The notes: a model not told the origin generated them from the sequence alone. 64,000 nt of DNA from Dryococelus australis (GCA_029891345.1 CM056995.1:218306547-218370546), one strand, 5' to 3'. Shown: positions 41,470 through 53,800, counted from the first letter of the stretch. Program-made: numbers and translations.

Positions 41470-41720
41470 TTTTTTTAGGATACGCAATAGGAAACTTTTA
41501 GCAACAGTTACTTTTGGCACCTGAATACGCTACGGGAAACAAATGGGGTATTTTACCCTATATTCCATTTTCGGTTTGGATACACTATAGGAAATAATTG
41601 GGTGTAGGTCAAAATTTAAACCCCCCACGAGTCGACTGGATACGCAATTCGAAACAAGTGGGTATGGCACCAATTTCCCCCCCTTCCCGCTTGGATACGC
41701 AGTTTAATCCTTTTCGGTCC
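41470..41720. repeat. Subterminal repeats with GGATACGCAAT cores
   Basis: Five imperfect units spaced ~50-60 bp begin GGATACGCAATAGGAAAC, GAATACGCTACGGGAAAC, GGATACACTATAGGAAAT, GGATACGCAATTCGAAAC and GGATACGCAGTTT. The core resembles the inner part of the 22-bp terminal inverted repeat. A second, diverged set is at about 48870-49050. Arrays like this can be transposase-binding sites. Confidence 0.6.
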
Positions 41721-41959
41721 TGCACGTTTTGTCACTTCGATAAGCAAAGGAAAACTTTTGGTAAAAACCAGCTTTTTCAAGTTGCGCTGAATACACAGGG
41801 GAGAACTTTTTATTTTATTTGGGTTGTGGTTGTACATGTAATTGGCGGTTTTTTGTCTCGAATTTTTGTGTCATTAGATACATAATATAGTGGTTTTTGA
41901 GCGATTTAGATACGCAATACGGAACAATCACCAACAATTTCACAAATGTCATGTTTTTG

Positions 41960-42436
41960 TGTCTTTAGAATTATTTACTCGTCTGAAGAAACAGAACTCT
42001 ACGAAAACAGAGCCGACTTTTGCAGTAATACCTTGTAGTGCAAATCTAAATAACAATGACAATGTATAACTTTATTCAATGTCCACAACTCGTACAGTCC
42101 TCTCGGTATCATCTTTGTTAACGTCCTTCTCAATAGCATGTATATTGCGAAACACCTTCCTTTGAAAATATGAACTTCCACCTCTACGAAACCTGTTAAT
42201 GTACATCTTGACCAGGAATGACAGAATAGTCGAATTCTCTGAAAACACAAAACATACTAAATTACAACCACAATACACCACAAGGGTGTATTGCCCTTAA
42301 CATCCCCCTAATGGGTGATAACTGTTCAATGTCAACAGTCACAGTAAGTACGCAGTAAGTACTTTTGAATGAATCAAATTAGTAAGCAATAAGTATTTTT
42401 GTGTGCGCCACATGGCTATGCTGGGACTCACTATAC
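41960..42436. repeat. Direct repeat, copy 1 (pair with 44010-44490)
   Basis: Both copies share ACAGAACYCTAMGAAAACAG, the exon-like minus-strand frame, a TTTTGTGTTTTCAG-type splice acceptor (minus strand), ATCCCCCTAA.GGG, AACTGTTCA and GCGCCATATGGCTACGCTGGGAC. In this copy the frame has a stop near 42070 and is shorter. Confidence 0.8.
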
Positions 42437-43770
42437 CTTGGTTTGCAGCAGAGTGGTGCTCGCCCTCCTGGCCTCACTGGCTGATAAGTACTGGAGCTGG
42501 TATAAAGATAAATCTCAGAATCCAAATGTAACTAGAGAAAGTTAGCACCACTGTAATCTGATCTCCTTCAAGTCTGTTAAATCACTGGCCAGGGGTCTGA
42601 AAACATGTCTCTATATATTCTCTTATCAGAGTTCCAATATAGCAGAGGACATAGTTCAAGCGATAAGCCGTCAACACATATTATCTCATATGAGGTTATC
42701 GAAGTTCACATATTACGAAGTTCAAGTGTCTTCTAACTATATGTAATATACAGTATAAATGGCTAATTTGGAACTTAAATCCCGGCAATGGCCCGTAAAT
42801 CTAGGGCTGCTGCCATGGGGCTTCAGGAAGTATTATTTAATGAAACTTCCTGTATATGGTAAAACCCTTTAATATAATGTTATAATTTCTCTCTCTAGAT
42901 ATTAAGAGGGCTATACCAAGTTCGTTAATAGATGGAGGTCTTAATCAAATAAAAGAATTAATTATAAATTCCTTATTTTATTTACAATAACAGCAAAATT
43001 TGCTGAGCTCAAATTCTCACAGTAAATTGAAATCACTTACTGTACTCAACTGACACCAATTAATAAAATTTATAATTACGACAAAGCGATCAATTAAATT
43101 AAATAATAAAATATCAGTCCCAATAGACAGTGTATCGACCGATTCAATTATTTTATAATTTATGCATCTATATTTGACAGTTCGAATATTTACAATATAA
43201 TCAGTATTACACTTCCATTCAGTCCCACCTCAGTTCAGTCTATGTCCCGCCAGTCGCAATGTTCTAGAGTCCTCCAAGCGCCCTCGCACACAATAAGCTT
43301 CAATCGTCGGTTTCACGCCCTCTCGTCCATTCAAGCCACGAACACCTCACTCGTCGTCGTCCATACTTCACTTCGCTCGCGCACACTCGCCAGGTAGCCT
43401 CCATCAAAGACTGCCGGCCGCTGGGTTGTGGCAGTATACATAGTGTCTTAGACGGCCACCTAGAATCTTCCCCAACTCACGTGATTCATCGCGGAGGACT
43501 GAGGCACCACCCAGTCTCACCAGATCATTATTGCGTCGTCGCTAAACGTATCGGAAACTCTAGAAGTCGATAGGAGGTCTGTGATGCCAGCAAGTCTCGC
43601 CGCTGTCGGCATTCGCTGTATTCGCAGAAGGGGACCAGACAGCCACGAGTGGAGGACGAGGTGGGTCTCAGATTATGGCGTGGGGCAGCTAAGTCGACAC
43701 CAGCTGTATCACATAACAATACATTATATCTCATATGATCACATACATATATAATAACATAACGAATACA
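42437..43770. other. No gene recognised; AT-rich then GC-rich spacer
   Basis: Bases 42437-43190 are AT-rich with no frame of interest. Bases 43230-43700 are markedly GC-richer with CG dinucleotides and could be a regulatory or LTR-like part of the element delimited by the direct repeats at 41.96 and 44.0 kb. No LTR ends, primer-binding site or coding domain were found. Confidence 0.35.
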
Positions 43771-43831
43771 TATCAAGGAATATAAATATATTCTACATAA
43801 CCTAATATTCTCATATTGCCACAATTACCTG

Positions 43832-44296
43832 TTAACTTCCTATACATATAAATTTGGTCCCCAACATTAAATTCCATTTTCTTTCTTGAATATGTAACAG
43901 GGTTTCCAAAAGAACTTATATCAGTACTACTACTAACACAGTCGTTAACTGGGAATGTTTTCCAACAAAGTATATCTCGAGAATCAATTTCACTAATGTC
44001 TTTTAGTTTTGGGTCTTTAGAATTATTTGCTTGTCTGAAGAAACAGAACCCTAAGAAAACAGAGCCGACTTTTGCAGTAATACCTTGTAATGCAAGTCTA
44101 AATAACAATGACAATAATATATAACTTTCTTCGATGTCCACAACTCGTACAGTCCACTCAGTATCATCTTTGTTAACACCCTTTTCAATAGCATGTATAT
44201 TGCGAAACACCTTCCTTGGAAAACATGAACTTCCACCTCTACGAAACCTGTTAACGTACATCTTGACCAGGAATGACAAAATTGTCGAATTCTCTG
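43832..44296 (-). CDS. Exon-like frame of an unknown gene
   Basis: On the minus strand a good 3' splice site (TTTTGTGTTTTCAG|AGAATTC) opens a frame of about 155 codons. It includes MYVNRFRRGGSSCFPRKVF, DDTEWTVRVVDIEESYILL and the end MEFNVGDQIYMYRKLTG, then a 5' splice-like AG|GTAATT. With splice sites on both sides it reads as an internal exon, with one predicted membrane helix. A diverged copy at 42000-42240 is interrupted. It could be a host gene exon or part of a transposon. The family is not recognised. Confidence 0.38.
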
Positions 44297-44496
44297 AAAA
44301 CACAAAACATACTAAATTACAACCACAATACACCGCAAGGTCGTATTGTCCCCGACATCCCCCTAAAGGGGGCTAACTGTTCACTGTCAACAGTCACAGT
44401 AAGTATGCTGCAAGTATTTTTGGATGAATCAACGTAGCAAGCAATAAGTATTTTTGCATGCGCCATATGGCTACGCTGGGACTTACTATACCAAGT

Positions 44497-45830
44497 TCGT
44501 ATTCAGCGATTGTGTCCTGCAGTACCAGACACAAACACTGCAAACACATAAGGGTGGGTACACGACTCTGCATTTGGCCAGACATTGTTTATTTACAGTA
44601 GACCACATGCGTAGTTGACACAGAGCATCGCGGCTGTCCCTCGCACACACCGACAGGAGTTAGTGACCAGCCGGTGTGGGAAGGAGAGAGAGTGCAATCC
44701 CGCCGATCGATCTGCGCTCAGCTGACCAGCGCCAGGCGGGCGTTGGGTGGCCTGATGTCACACACTGCTCCAAAATGGCTGCTCTTCTGCACGTGCCGAA
44801 CTTCGACGAAGCAATGGTGGCCACCTCGTTGTTCTGGCATGCTTTTATTGCTCACACATGGGTTGCATGTTCCCAGCATCCCGACAGCATGTAGTGTGTT
44901 GCGGCACTGTAGTTAACTCCGTCCTGCTTCTCTGTTTACCCAGTTGCGGGCATTCAGGGAATATTACAGGAGTTTTGGTAGGAAATGCGATAGGGAAAAT
45001 TCTTGCTGATAAATAAATTTGGTGGGTTTTGGAATTTTGATGTAGGGATTGACGTGATGGAAGATTAGGCCACACGGAAGGCTGTGTGGAGGTGTCATTA
45101 AGAGGCGATGGTTCACTGGAATGGCGGCGAAGTTGTATGTTGGAAGGTATTGTGATTGTTTACCCAGTACATGCAGGGCATCATCCACGGGCTGTTCACA
45201 GAGGACTCAACCTTCCAGTTTGAAGTATTATTTCCCTCATTAAATAATATTGCCAATTATTTTGTACTGATTATGCTGCGTAACCTCTCAAGGCGGGTTA
45301 CATGCCATAACTGTAGCAACATAATATTTGTTACTAACCGGTGTCGTATCGGCTGACCACATCCTTCAGGCACTGTAGTAATGTAATAATTACACATAGA
45401 CACTTGACATAATAAACACTTGATGTGACTGAAATGTGCCACATCCCTGGACCTAGACCGTTCCCCACATCGTCTACCAAGCTGCCGAAGTTTCCCTCAG
45501 CACCACACGAGTGCAGCAGTGCCCGAGCCAGTGTCCCGCGTAGGTGCCTGAGTGTGTGATTTTATTTATTGTATATTTTATAAAGTACATTTATTATTTC
45601 TTACTGCTTTCCTTCTTCTCTTGGAGCAGCTCTCGTCCTCGACTATCTTCATCCAGATTTCTCCACCATATAGGTCAAACTGAAAGGGGGAAGGGAGGGG
45701 AAATATAATGTAATTGGTTGTTGAATGTGCGAGTAGGGGGGGAGAGGAAAGTCGATCGCAACACATTCTGGTAAGTACTGGTGTTGAGATTCGAACCGAA
45801 ATCACAGCAAAATATCCAAAAGTTTGTCAC
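44497..45830. other. GC-richer spacer without recognised gene
   Basis: Short overlapping frames of 60-80 codons exist on both strands at 44676-45442 but none has a motif and they overlap one another in the manner of non-coding GC-richer DNA. A foldback-family arm (TCCAGATTTCTCCACCATATAGG...GGGAGGGGAAAT..AATTGGTTGTTG) lies at 45650-45725. Confidence 0.4.
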
Positions 45831-46656
45831 TCCTTAAAAAAATTAAAACTTATTATATGTTTTGTTTTAAGTTGGCCTGTTATGGTACCGAGCAACACAT
45901 TGTTAGACTTTAAATTCTTTCGAAATCGTTTCCATAAACTGTTCATTTCCCTTTAATTGTTCTATAATTACCTCCACTATGGAGTCGGTCTCACGAATAA
46001 CTGTAAAAAAGTTTTGCATAAACGAATAACTTTGAGAAAATGTTCAAACACCGTTCTCGTTAGATGTATGCACTTTGATGTTTTAATTTTTTTTTGCACT
46101 CATCGTTCGAAGACCAAAGGCAAGGAAATAACCATAGACGATCGCCAGCTTCTGGCACTGGTCGTTTTTTCCCACTGCAAATTAACGGGAATATTCGTTG
46201 ATTGAAATCGTCAAATGGAAGTTTTTCGTTGACAGCTTCGATTAAGAGTGTGGTAAATAATTTCTCTTTCTATCAAACAGATTTGTGCGGAAGCCGTGTA
46301 CTTGGTCTGCTGTAATTGTCTATTTGGCCTGATGTCCGAATAGTTTCCAGTAAATGCCATTGCAGCGTCGCTAAAAGAATTTGTGTACCTTTAGTGTGGA
46401 TGCTTCACTGTCGTCGTGTCCGAGCCGAGGTGAAATGTAATGCTCAAATATGGCGTCGGGTTTGAAGATGATTTTCAAAAACGTGAACAACAAATTGTAC
46501 AAAATGTTGTCCGATCCCAGTGTATTTTGTGCTTCTGGCATTGTAGGTAAATAGTTTTGCTACTGCCCTCCTACATTGGTATGTTCGGCAAGCGTGAACA
46601 CTAGGCAGAAACCTATCACTGTTACAAACAATATATGCAATACCGAGCTTACCCGA

Positions 46657-47180
46657 TCAAATTGTCACATAGAATCGGAAAGTTAATTTGACCATGGGAA
46701 CCATGTTTATTTGATTGGGTTTTTCCACGAGCCTGAATACATCTCGAGTAAAGTCTTCAATAATTTTCGGTGATTTTTTCGTCAGGTAACTCGCAAAAAT
46801 AAGGTTTTGTTGGTTGAATATCGCCGAATGTTCGCCCATCCATTTTGGAATTTAAAACAAGTAAAATTAACTTTTCGTAGAATAGTTTAGGACTTGACTA
46901 TGGATAAAATGGTAAAGATTTTGAGTTTGGGTTGAGTTTCGTCAGAGCTTCGTAGTTGAAACGAGGAGAACAAGTTGATTTTGACAATTTTTATTAACGT
47001 CTTTACATTGTACGTGAAAATATTGACATTTGAATGTTTGTATTTTCGAATATCAAACAGTCTCATGTATTCGTCGCTCAATTTGTCGTGTTTTTTACTT
47101 GCTGTGTTTGAATCGACTGGTTCCTTCAAAGCGTAAAATTTATAAAAATCATTCAAGGCAATGTCGATAGTAGGAGCCAT
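46657..47180 (-). pseudogene. Segment B copy of the MAPTIDI gene
   Basis: The start MAPTIDIALNDFYKFYALKE is open here (it has a stop in segment A), continuing through KKHDKLSDEYMRLFDIRKY. Indels near 46970 and 46880 shift the frame, and the last 60 codons (46657-46839) still match segment A. The different lesions in the two copies show independent decay. The function is unknown. Confidence 0.45.
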
Positions 47181-47239
47181 TTGGGTGTTGCACAATTACT
47201 TAATTGATCTTATATATACATCTTGTGTAATTTAATCAG

Positions 47240-48111
47240 TTATATTTTTTTATGAACTGACTTATTTTTCTCCCAAATGGCAGGCAATCTCGCATCTATT
47301 GGCAGGGAATTGTTTGACACCCAATTCATTTCAAGATTGGTGATTGTAGCATAATACGAATTTGTAATGACTACATACCGACTGAATATTCCCCATTTAG
47401 AGCAATTGAACAATCTTTCAACCATCCAGTGATAATTGTTAACTGTCGTAGGTGATTCATGATTTATTAGAGTAGTTTATAAAATTTGAACTGTAACAAA
47501 AACACAAAATCCTTTCTAAATTATCTGTAGAGCACAAATAACTGAACTTTGGAAAATAAATAGTATTTGGAATTGGCTGTATCTACTGCCAGATAGGGTA
47601 AAAACAAATCGTCGAAAACATTTATGAAACTTTGCAAACAGAATAAAGGAGTGCCTACAAAAAAATACACATTTCACATATTTGTAAAATTCCATCTCGT
47701 AAATTTCCAATATTATTCGCACTAGTAAACCACCCAAAGAACGGACCACTATGAAAATTTCCAATGGTAATAAGTATTTCGACAAGTACTTTTCCATCGA
47801 AAGTTTTACCGAATGTGCAGACTGGAATAAATATTTACGCTAATCGTACACGATTCCTTTAATGTTAACTTTTGTAACATTTCAATATAAATGAGAAATG
47901 AAACTCGAGTATACAGACTTTCCACATATGGAACATAGTACTTTTCTGGGTCGTAATGAAGCATCATTTAATAGTCACTGAAAATCATTATCTGATATTT
48001 TTCTGAAAGGAAACAATTTGTATGGAAAAATTTAGTTTTAAAATTATTGTCTGCAACTAGCGAAGATCCATATAACACCAGCACTAGAAATATAATTTTA
48101 CTAGACATTGT
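47240..48111 (-). pseudogene. Segment B copy of the LCAT-like hydrolase
   Basis: The start again gives MSSKIIFLV followed by LYGSSLVAD. The nucleophile region (47729-47743) reads RSLGG, keeping the Ser lost in segment A but with Arg where His usually precedes it. The part with VKCVFF is followed by frameshifted remains of the C-terminal half. The downstream NSYYATITNLEMNW block (47240-47425) matches segment A. Several stops and frameshifts make it non-functional. Comparison of the two copies supports a once active serine hydrolase of this family. Confidence 0.55.
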
Positions 48112-48229
48112 TTGACACAAAAACACACAATCACGAGTAATGAGTTTTAAAAAAAATTATGTATAAATTCTTACATAGATCTACTGACGAAATAATGCAT
48201 GGATACTTACACGTAGTTGCCATATCGTG

Positions 48230-49330
48230 ATTAAAAAAAAGTTTAAATGACTTGCTGTTTGTTTTGGTTTAAGGAAAAATTTTGATTTACATGCTGTTTC
48301 AGAAAAACAATGTTTTATTGACATGATGTTTGTGTAAATATTCATTGTCAAATAGAAAAAAAAAACCTAAAATAGTATAGTAGTCCATAATTGGTCCACA
48401 CAGTGATAACAGGTGTTCTTGCATCTGCAAAACTGGGATCTGTCAGTTTCAATTATCGAGAAAAATTAATTTTTAAAAAGAATTACATTCATTTGCTATC
48501 CCGAAAAAGCATAGCATGGTCGGGCATTCATGACCAGTTTGGCTGGTGGCTGATGCAATTGAATACGCGGTCACTTTCACGGACTTTGAACCTGCCAATT
48601 TCGTATGTTGAGATAATTTATTATTGAAGTGATTGTGCATATATAAAACATTATAATGTATATGGTTAAATTTATTTTAAAAATAAAATTTTAAACGTAC
48701 GTGATTTTGGTGTACCTTTTTTAGTGATTGCATACATGTGAATATTTACATGATAAATTGTTAATATTTTAAAAATGTTAGTAATTATTAAATATTCTCT
48801 TTAAAATAAATTGCATCGCAAATTACATTTATTTAAACAGGGATGAGAAAAAGTCGAAAAAAAATTATTTTTTGGATACATTAGAAACTTTTAGCAATAG
48901 TTACTTTTGGCATCTACATACGCCATGGGAAACAAGTGGGGTCTTTTACCCTATATTCCTTTTTCGGTTTGGATACACTATAGGAAATAATTGGGTGTAG
49001 GTCGAAATCCCCCCCCCCCCGACTAGGCTGGATATGCAATTCGAAACAAGTGGGGTGTGGCACAAATCCCCCCCTTCATCAATCATGGGTACGAAATGTC
49101 ATACTATTTGGCACCTGGATATGCAAAAGCAAATATTTGATAAAAACCAGCTTCTTCAAAGTGTGCATGGCACACAGGGGGAAACTTTGTATTTTAGTTG
49201 GGCTTTTTCCAGGTCATAGTTGGATACGTAATTGGCGGTTTTCGTCTCGACTTTTTTACAATTGGATATATAATACAACGGTTTTTGAGCGATTTAGATA
49301 TGCAATCACCAAAAAAATAATGAAAAACTA
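48230..49330. repeat. Diverged copy of the right part of the transposon region (40680-41930)
   Basis: Matches in order include GTGTAAATATTCATT, a CATAGCATGGTCGGG..CATGACCAGTTTGGC block, AACAGGGATGAGAAAA, the GGATAC..GAAAC subterminal units (48870-49060), AAAACCAGCTTCTTCAA and TTTTTGAGCGATTTAGATATGCAA. It joins segment B without the left half of the element, indicating an internal deletion. Confidence 0.75.
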
Positions 49331-49539
49331 AAAAAAATCTACGTATGAAAAACATCCTTCAGATGAGTAGGATAGGAAAGACATCACACTGTATTGGTTC
49401 CAAGTCGATGTAAAGTTTATGATGTGATTTAATTATAAATTACATTACTAGTCACTTTACAGTTACAAGACAAAGTTTGAATATTAATTAGTTTAATAGA
49501 AACTAATATATGTTTGTTTAGTTTTGTGTGATTTTGTCA

Positions 49540-50870
49540 GAGTTCTTCATAATTGGCATTTCTCCCACCCCCTTAGTGCCACTCCTACGGTCAACAACCA
49601 AACACATTGTAAAATTTCATTTCCCCTACCTCCCTACTTACAGTTTAGCCTATATTGCGGCGAGATCTGGAAAAAAGATGTCAGTCAATAACGGGAGCTG
49701 GACAGAGAAACATCAATCTTCCTCCTAGAGCAGAAGAGAAATAAATAATAAGTACTATAAAATACATTATAAAATATAAATATTTTACAAGGTGTATATA
49801 ATAAAGTATATATTATAAACTATTCATAAAATAGTATGTATATGAGGTATATTTATTATTCTATATTTTTATACTTACTGCTAGTTCATCTTTCTTCTAC
49901 TCTAGGAGTGGAGGAGTGATATTTCCATGTTCAGATCCCACCATTGACTCATGGAGTTTTTTCAGATTTTGCTGCTATATAGGCTAAAGCGAGATTGCAG
50001 TGTAGTCTGGTTGGCTTTCGATTTCCCCCCATTCCCAATTTCATCAACCAATCACATTGTAGCATTTCATTTCCCCACCCTACCAATCCTTTCAGTTTGC
50101 CTATATGGCAGAGAAATCTGGAAAAAATACTTCAATCGATGGCGAGAGCTGGACAAAGAAACATCAACATTCCTCGAGTGCAGAAGAGAAATAAGTATAA
50201 TAATATACCTTATAAAATATAAATATTTTATTATATGTAATATATAAGGTATATTTATTATTCTATATTATTATACTTACTCCTTGTTTCTCTTCTGCTC
50301 TGGAGTGGAGGAGTGATGTTTCCATTTTCAGCTATTGCCCCCGACTGAATTTAGTAGTATGTATGAAAGCAAGATTATGGTGTCTTTTGATTGGTTGTTG
50401 ATTTCCCCCTCCCAATCCTAATTCCAACAACCAATCATGTTGCAGCAATTCACTTTCCCTCCCTATCCCTACTTTCAGTTTAGCCTATATGGTGGTGAGA
50501 TCTGGAAAAAAGATGTCAGTCGATGACAAGAGCTGGACAGAGAAACATCAACCTTCCTCCTAGAGCAGAAGAGGAATAAGTATAATAATATACATTATAA
50601 AATATTAATATTTGATAAGGTATATATACTTTATTATATATATCTGATAAAATATTTGTATTTTATAAGGTATATTTAATATATAACTTGCCTTTTGGTT
50701 CTTCTGTTGTGGAGGACTGATGTTTCAATGTTCATCTCTTATTCTCCCCTGTCTTTTTTCCAGATTTTGCCATAAAGGCCATAAAAACGAGGAGTAAGGA
50801 GAGGAAATGGAATGTGATGTAATTGGTTGTTTAAAAGTAAGAGTGGGGGAGGACTGCCAATTGTGGAAAA
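49540..50870. mobile_element. Cluster of foldback/MITE-like elements
   Basis: At least four related units lie head to head: about 49545-49740, 49890-50180, 50280-50585 and 50690-50860. Each has a CCAAYCA..ATTTCATTTCCCC arm, a (C/T)TATATGGCGGAGATCTGGAAAAAA motif, a GAGCTGGACA.AGAAACATCA motif with CTAGAGCAGAAGAGRAATAA, and AT-rich centres such as TATAAAATATAAATATTTTA. The inverse forms (TTCTCTTCTGCTCTGGAGTGGAGGAGTGATGTTTCCAT) alternate with direct ones, giving long potential hairpins. No coding capacity. Confidence 0.65.
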
Positions 50871-51660
50871 CTCTAGTAATGTTTTGTGGAACTAAACTAA
50901 CCTATCTCCTCTTGTCCTTGTACACAACTTATCCAATAGTCCTTATATAGACTATTCAGATATTTTTTATTTTTGAAATCAAATTAATTATTTTCAAGTA
51001 ACAGTTTTCGAGGATGGGAATTGCTATTGCAAAGTATACATGCAATGAATAAGATGTATTTCTTCACTGATTTTTTTGTTTAACTACTTCAATTTTCTTT
51101 AAGAAAAAAATTACACTTTTTGCTGATTGTAATTTTTATTTTAGTAACAATTTGTTTGTACTTGTATCTTGAAAGTGTTTTACCTTCAGTCTCGACGAAG
51201 TTCGAACAACATCGCTCAAATGTCATATTACTGGTTTTTGATACATTGAAATTATAAAATTAAAATAATTGATGTGTAAATGATAATTTGACCAAATGTG
51301 ATTCTAAATCACTCACTTCTCGCTTAAACTGTAAAGACAGCATATCCATGTGCTATCATTTCGATACTGACATCACTTTCATAGATCTCAAAACCAGTCT
51401 TATTAAAATAATTCCCCCCCCCCTCCCCCTCCCAAAAAAAACCGGCAAGGGTTTTTGCAAGTATTTGGAAGATAGAGGCCAAAAAAACTTGCATGGCCAA
51501 GAACAGTAGATAATGATTGCTTACCTCGGATGGTAACAATAAGTATATGTGAACTTGCGGTTGTCAATATATGAAAATTTTCATTTTGGCAAATTTGTAC
51601 GGCAATTGCACAATATTTTTTTGTTGTCCGTTCAATTCAAAAACTACAAACACCAATGAT
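50871..51660. other. AT-rich spacer, no gene recognised
   Basis: No convincing frame on either strand. A C-rich run (51415-51430) and a few 70-codon overlapping frames at 51288-51539 without motifs are all that can be seen. Confidence 0.4.
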
Positions 51661-51708
51661 CCGACATGATGGAACTATTTTGAGGAAATTACCAGCAATT
51701 GTGATCCC

Positions 51709-53126
51709 ATGCACCAGTTTAAAACCTTTGCTAATGGCAGACCTTTATGCACAATACCAACATATTTTGAGGCTACACATGATGATTTCATCGATTTCGT
51801 ACCAATCAGACTTGATTATCTAGATGCAAAATTCAAATCCTTATTCATAGATATTCGACCAGGAAGAATACCAGATCCTTGCAAAATTGATGCCTTATCT
51901 GGTGAACGGATTATCAGCAATAAGGTCGGATCACAAAACTGGAAAGGCATGGTTGAATGTTACTTGTACAATTCTAGTTACATCTCCGCCACTTTTGAGC
52001 ACAATTACCTGCTCAACAATAATGGTCGATTACCGAATGGAATCGTTAAAGTTTCAGATTCACAATCTTCTTTATTTGTTAGCGAAACACATACTGTCCA
52101 AAAAAATGTATCATACAAACCTTTAATTCTTTATGCTTTCAAAGTCGAAGAGATAATCATATTGATTGATTTAGAGTCTTTAAGAATTCCTAATAATCCA
52201 TTTGTCACTACAACCAGACCCTTATTGTTCCTGGTATTTTTATACCATGCTCCTACAGAAGACTCCAATTATCTACCCATCGATAAATCGCCTGAAATAG
52301 TGGATGTAAGACCTATATTTGTGCGCTACGAATTCGATAATTTAGTCAATACCATTGTACCGAATATTAAGAGATCCCGTTTTGCATTCTGTGGCATATG
52401 GCCATTTAGAACCAAAAAATCCCTACATGGGGTGAAATTATTTACACATTAAATTCTCAAGATCTTGATTACCTATATTGGGAAAATTTATCTCAATATT
52501 ACCACAAAAATCGCATTGAACGAATTGACGAAGAACATCTCAACAAATGTGAATTCAAACCATATTTCACACCCCCGATGTTGACATGCCTTGCTGGAAA
52601 CAATCATCTAACATCACTAATTCTCAATCCAAAAAATTCAGGAGTATTTATTCACGACCTGGCTAAAAATATTGCCTACCCGATATCTCTAAATTAGAAT
52701 CTAGTTAACAAGTATCGTGCATTGGTTCCTCAATACTCTCTTGAAATATTTCAGTTCTGGTACACTCCCGATATATTTCGAAATTTCAATGCTGTCTACA
52801 GTGATATAATACAGCTAGATGAAGGATTTTTCCAGAATATCAATGGACGATGTGATTTATCGGCTTTGACTAAAAAATCTCAATTCATCCCTTATGAAAT
52901 TATATCCCATAACAAAGTAGAGTACTGCAGAATTTTTGTTTTTCAAAAGCCAATCCTTGTCATAAACAAATTTTCAATGTATTTTTCAATTCGCAAAAAA
53001 TACACCATCGATATCTTTGGTTACTTTAAAAAACGACAACTGGGACTATGTTTTACCAAAACATTCTCTAAAGTTCCACCAACTCATGAAAGAACAATAA
53101 ATTTTACAGAATTGCATTGTATTTAA
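51709..53126 (+). pseudogene. Large unrecognised viral-type gene
   Basis: A 247-codon frame from the ATG at 51709 contains KFKSLFIDIRPGRIPDPCK and WKGMVECYLYNSSY. After a frame change at about 52430 it continues with coding-like sequence (YFTPPMLTCLAGNNHL), a TAG near 52695, and an open end (52722-53126; VPQYSLEIFQFWYTPDIF). Together they make about 470 codons with only two or three lesions. The P74-type fragment lies 0.9 kb downstream on the same strand, so this could be its N-terminal part or the preceding gene. Total length would be large for P74, so I favour a separate gene. Confidence 0.48.
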
Positions 53127-53149
53127 AAATTGGAAAAAACCAAAAACAC

Positions 53150-53800
53150 TTGCGTCAATTTTCACACTGTTCATGACTGTATATTCAAAAAACGAAATCA
53201 ATAAAACAATCTTGTTGTCTGCTTTTCAAGAGTTCCTTTACATAAAGCAAGTATACACCTTGAATCCCTTGATTAATTCTTTGAGACACATCGATAGGAA
53301 AAATTAACTAGAAGACAATTACGACTATAGACTAATTGCAACAAATATGTATACTCAAAGTGGTTTGGATTTTCTAAAGCCTTGCGTTCGAGAACTCAAT
53401 GCGGAAACAAACTGGAAGTTGAAGCGAAAATTAATTTTAATCAGTTTGTATACATAGTAAATGATTGCTTTTTAATTTTTTGAAGATATTTATTTTTGTT
53501 CATTTGTAGAGAAAAGGAATCCTACCAAAGTGGAGTCTGATTTGCTAAGATTATTTCTGGGCGAAATTGAAAACAACGAAGATGGCGATCACAAACTATC
53601 ATCCACCGCCAAAGAGTTTCTATCCGAGTTGATCAAATGCGAATCGTTTTGGCAGTATTCTGCATAACCGAAACATAAACCAAAAGATACGTTAATACCA
53701 CTGTTTAGAGCGATTGGTTGGTTCGCGACTTATAGATTGAATATCACACAGATTGAAAACACATTAGTTTATCAGCAAAAAAAATGAAAAGATTTAAAAC
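53150..53800 (+). pseudogene. Coding-like remnants between the large gene and P74
   Basis: Broken plus-strand pieces read SKNEINKTILLSAFQEFLY and then, after an AT-rich gap, ESDLLRLFLGEIENNEDG and AKEFLSELIKCESFWQYSA before a stop. The lesions are too frequent to define one gene. They may be the N-terminal half of the P74 gene or another short gene. Confidence 0.3.

Larger units (their letters stand above)
38838..41927. mobile_element. Probable DNA transposon with 22-bp terminal inverted repeats
   Basis: TTGTTCCGTATTGCATATCCAA at 38838-38859 is mirrored at 41906-41927 (reverse complement TTGTTCCGTATTGCGTATCTAA), with 20 of 22 positions matching. Inside are the Merlin-like transposase, a 39-bp minisatellite and subterminal repeats with related GGATACGCAAT..GGAAAC cores near the right end. 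The ends do not start with the GG expected for Merlin, so the boundaries could be subterminal or belong to another family. Confidence 0.45.
45834..48187. repeat. Segment B of the direct duplication
   Basis: This is colinear with 35623-38119. The counterpart genes are all broken: the 35685-type gene (about 45920-46200), the MASGLK start (46450, stop at 46552), the MAPTIDI gene (46657-47180) and the hydrolase (47240-48111). Beyond 48187 homology resumes at the equivalent of 40680 in segment A and continues to about 49310, so B lacks the transposase-bearing ~2.5 kb. Confidence 0.85.

Noticed and set aside
51709..52452. Assignment of this frame as the N-terminal half of P74
   Set aside because: IDIRP-type wording is suggestive, but the conserved Cys and Trp pattern I would expect is not visible and the combined length would be too large.
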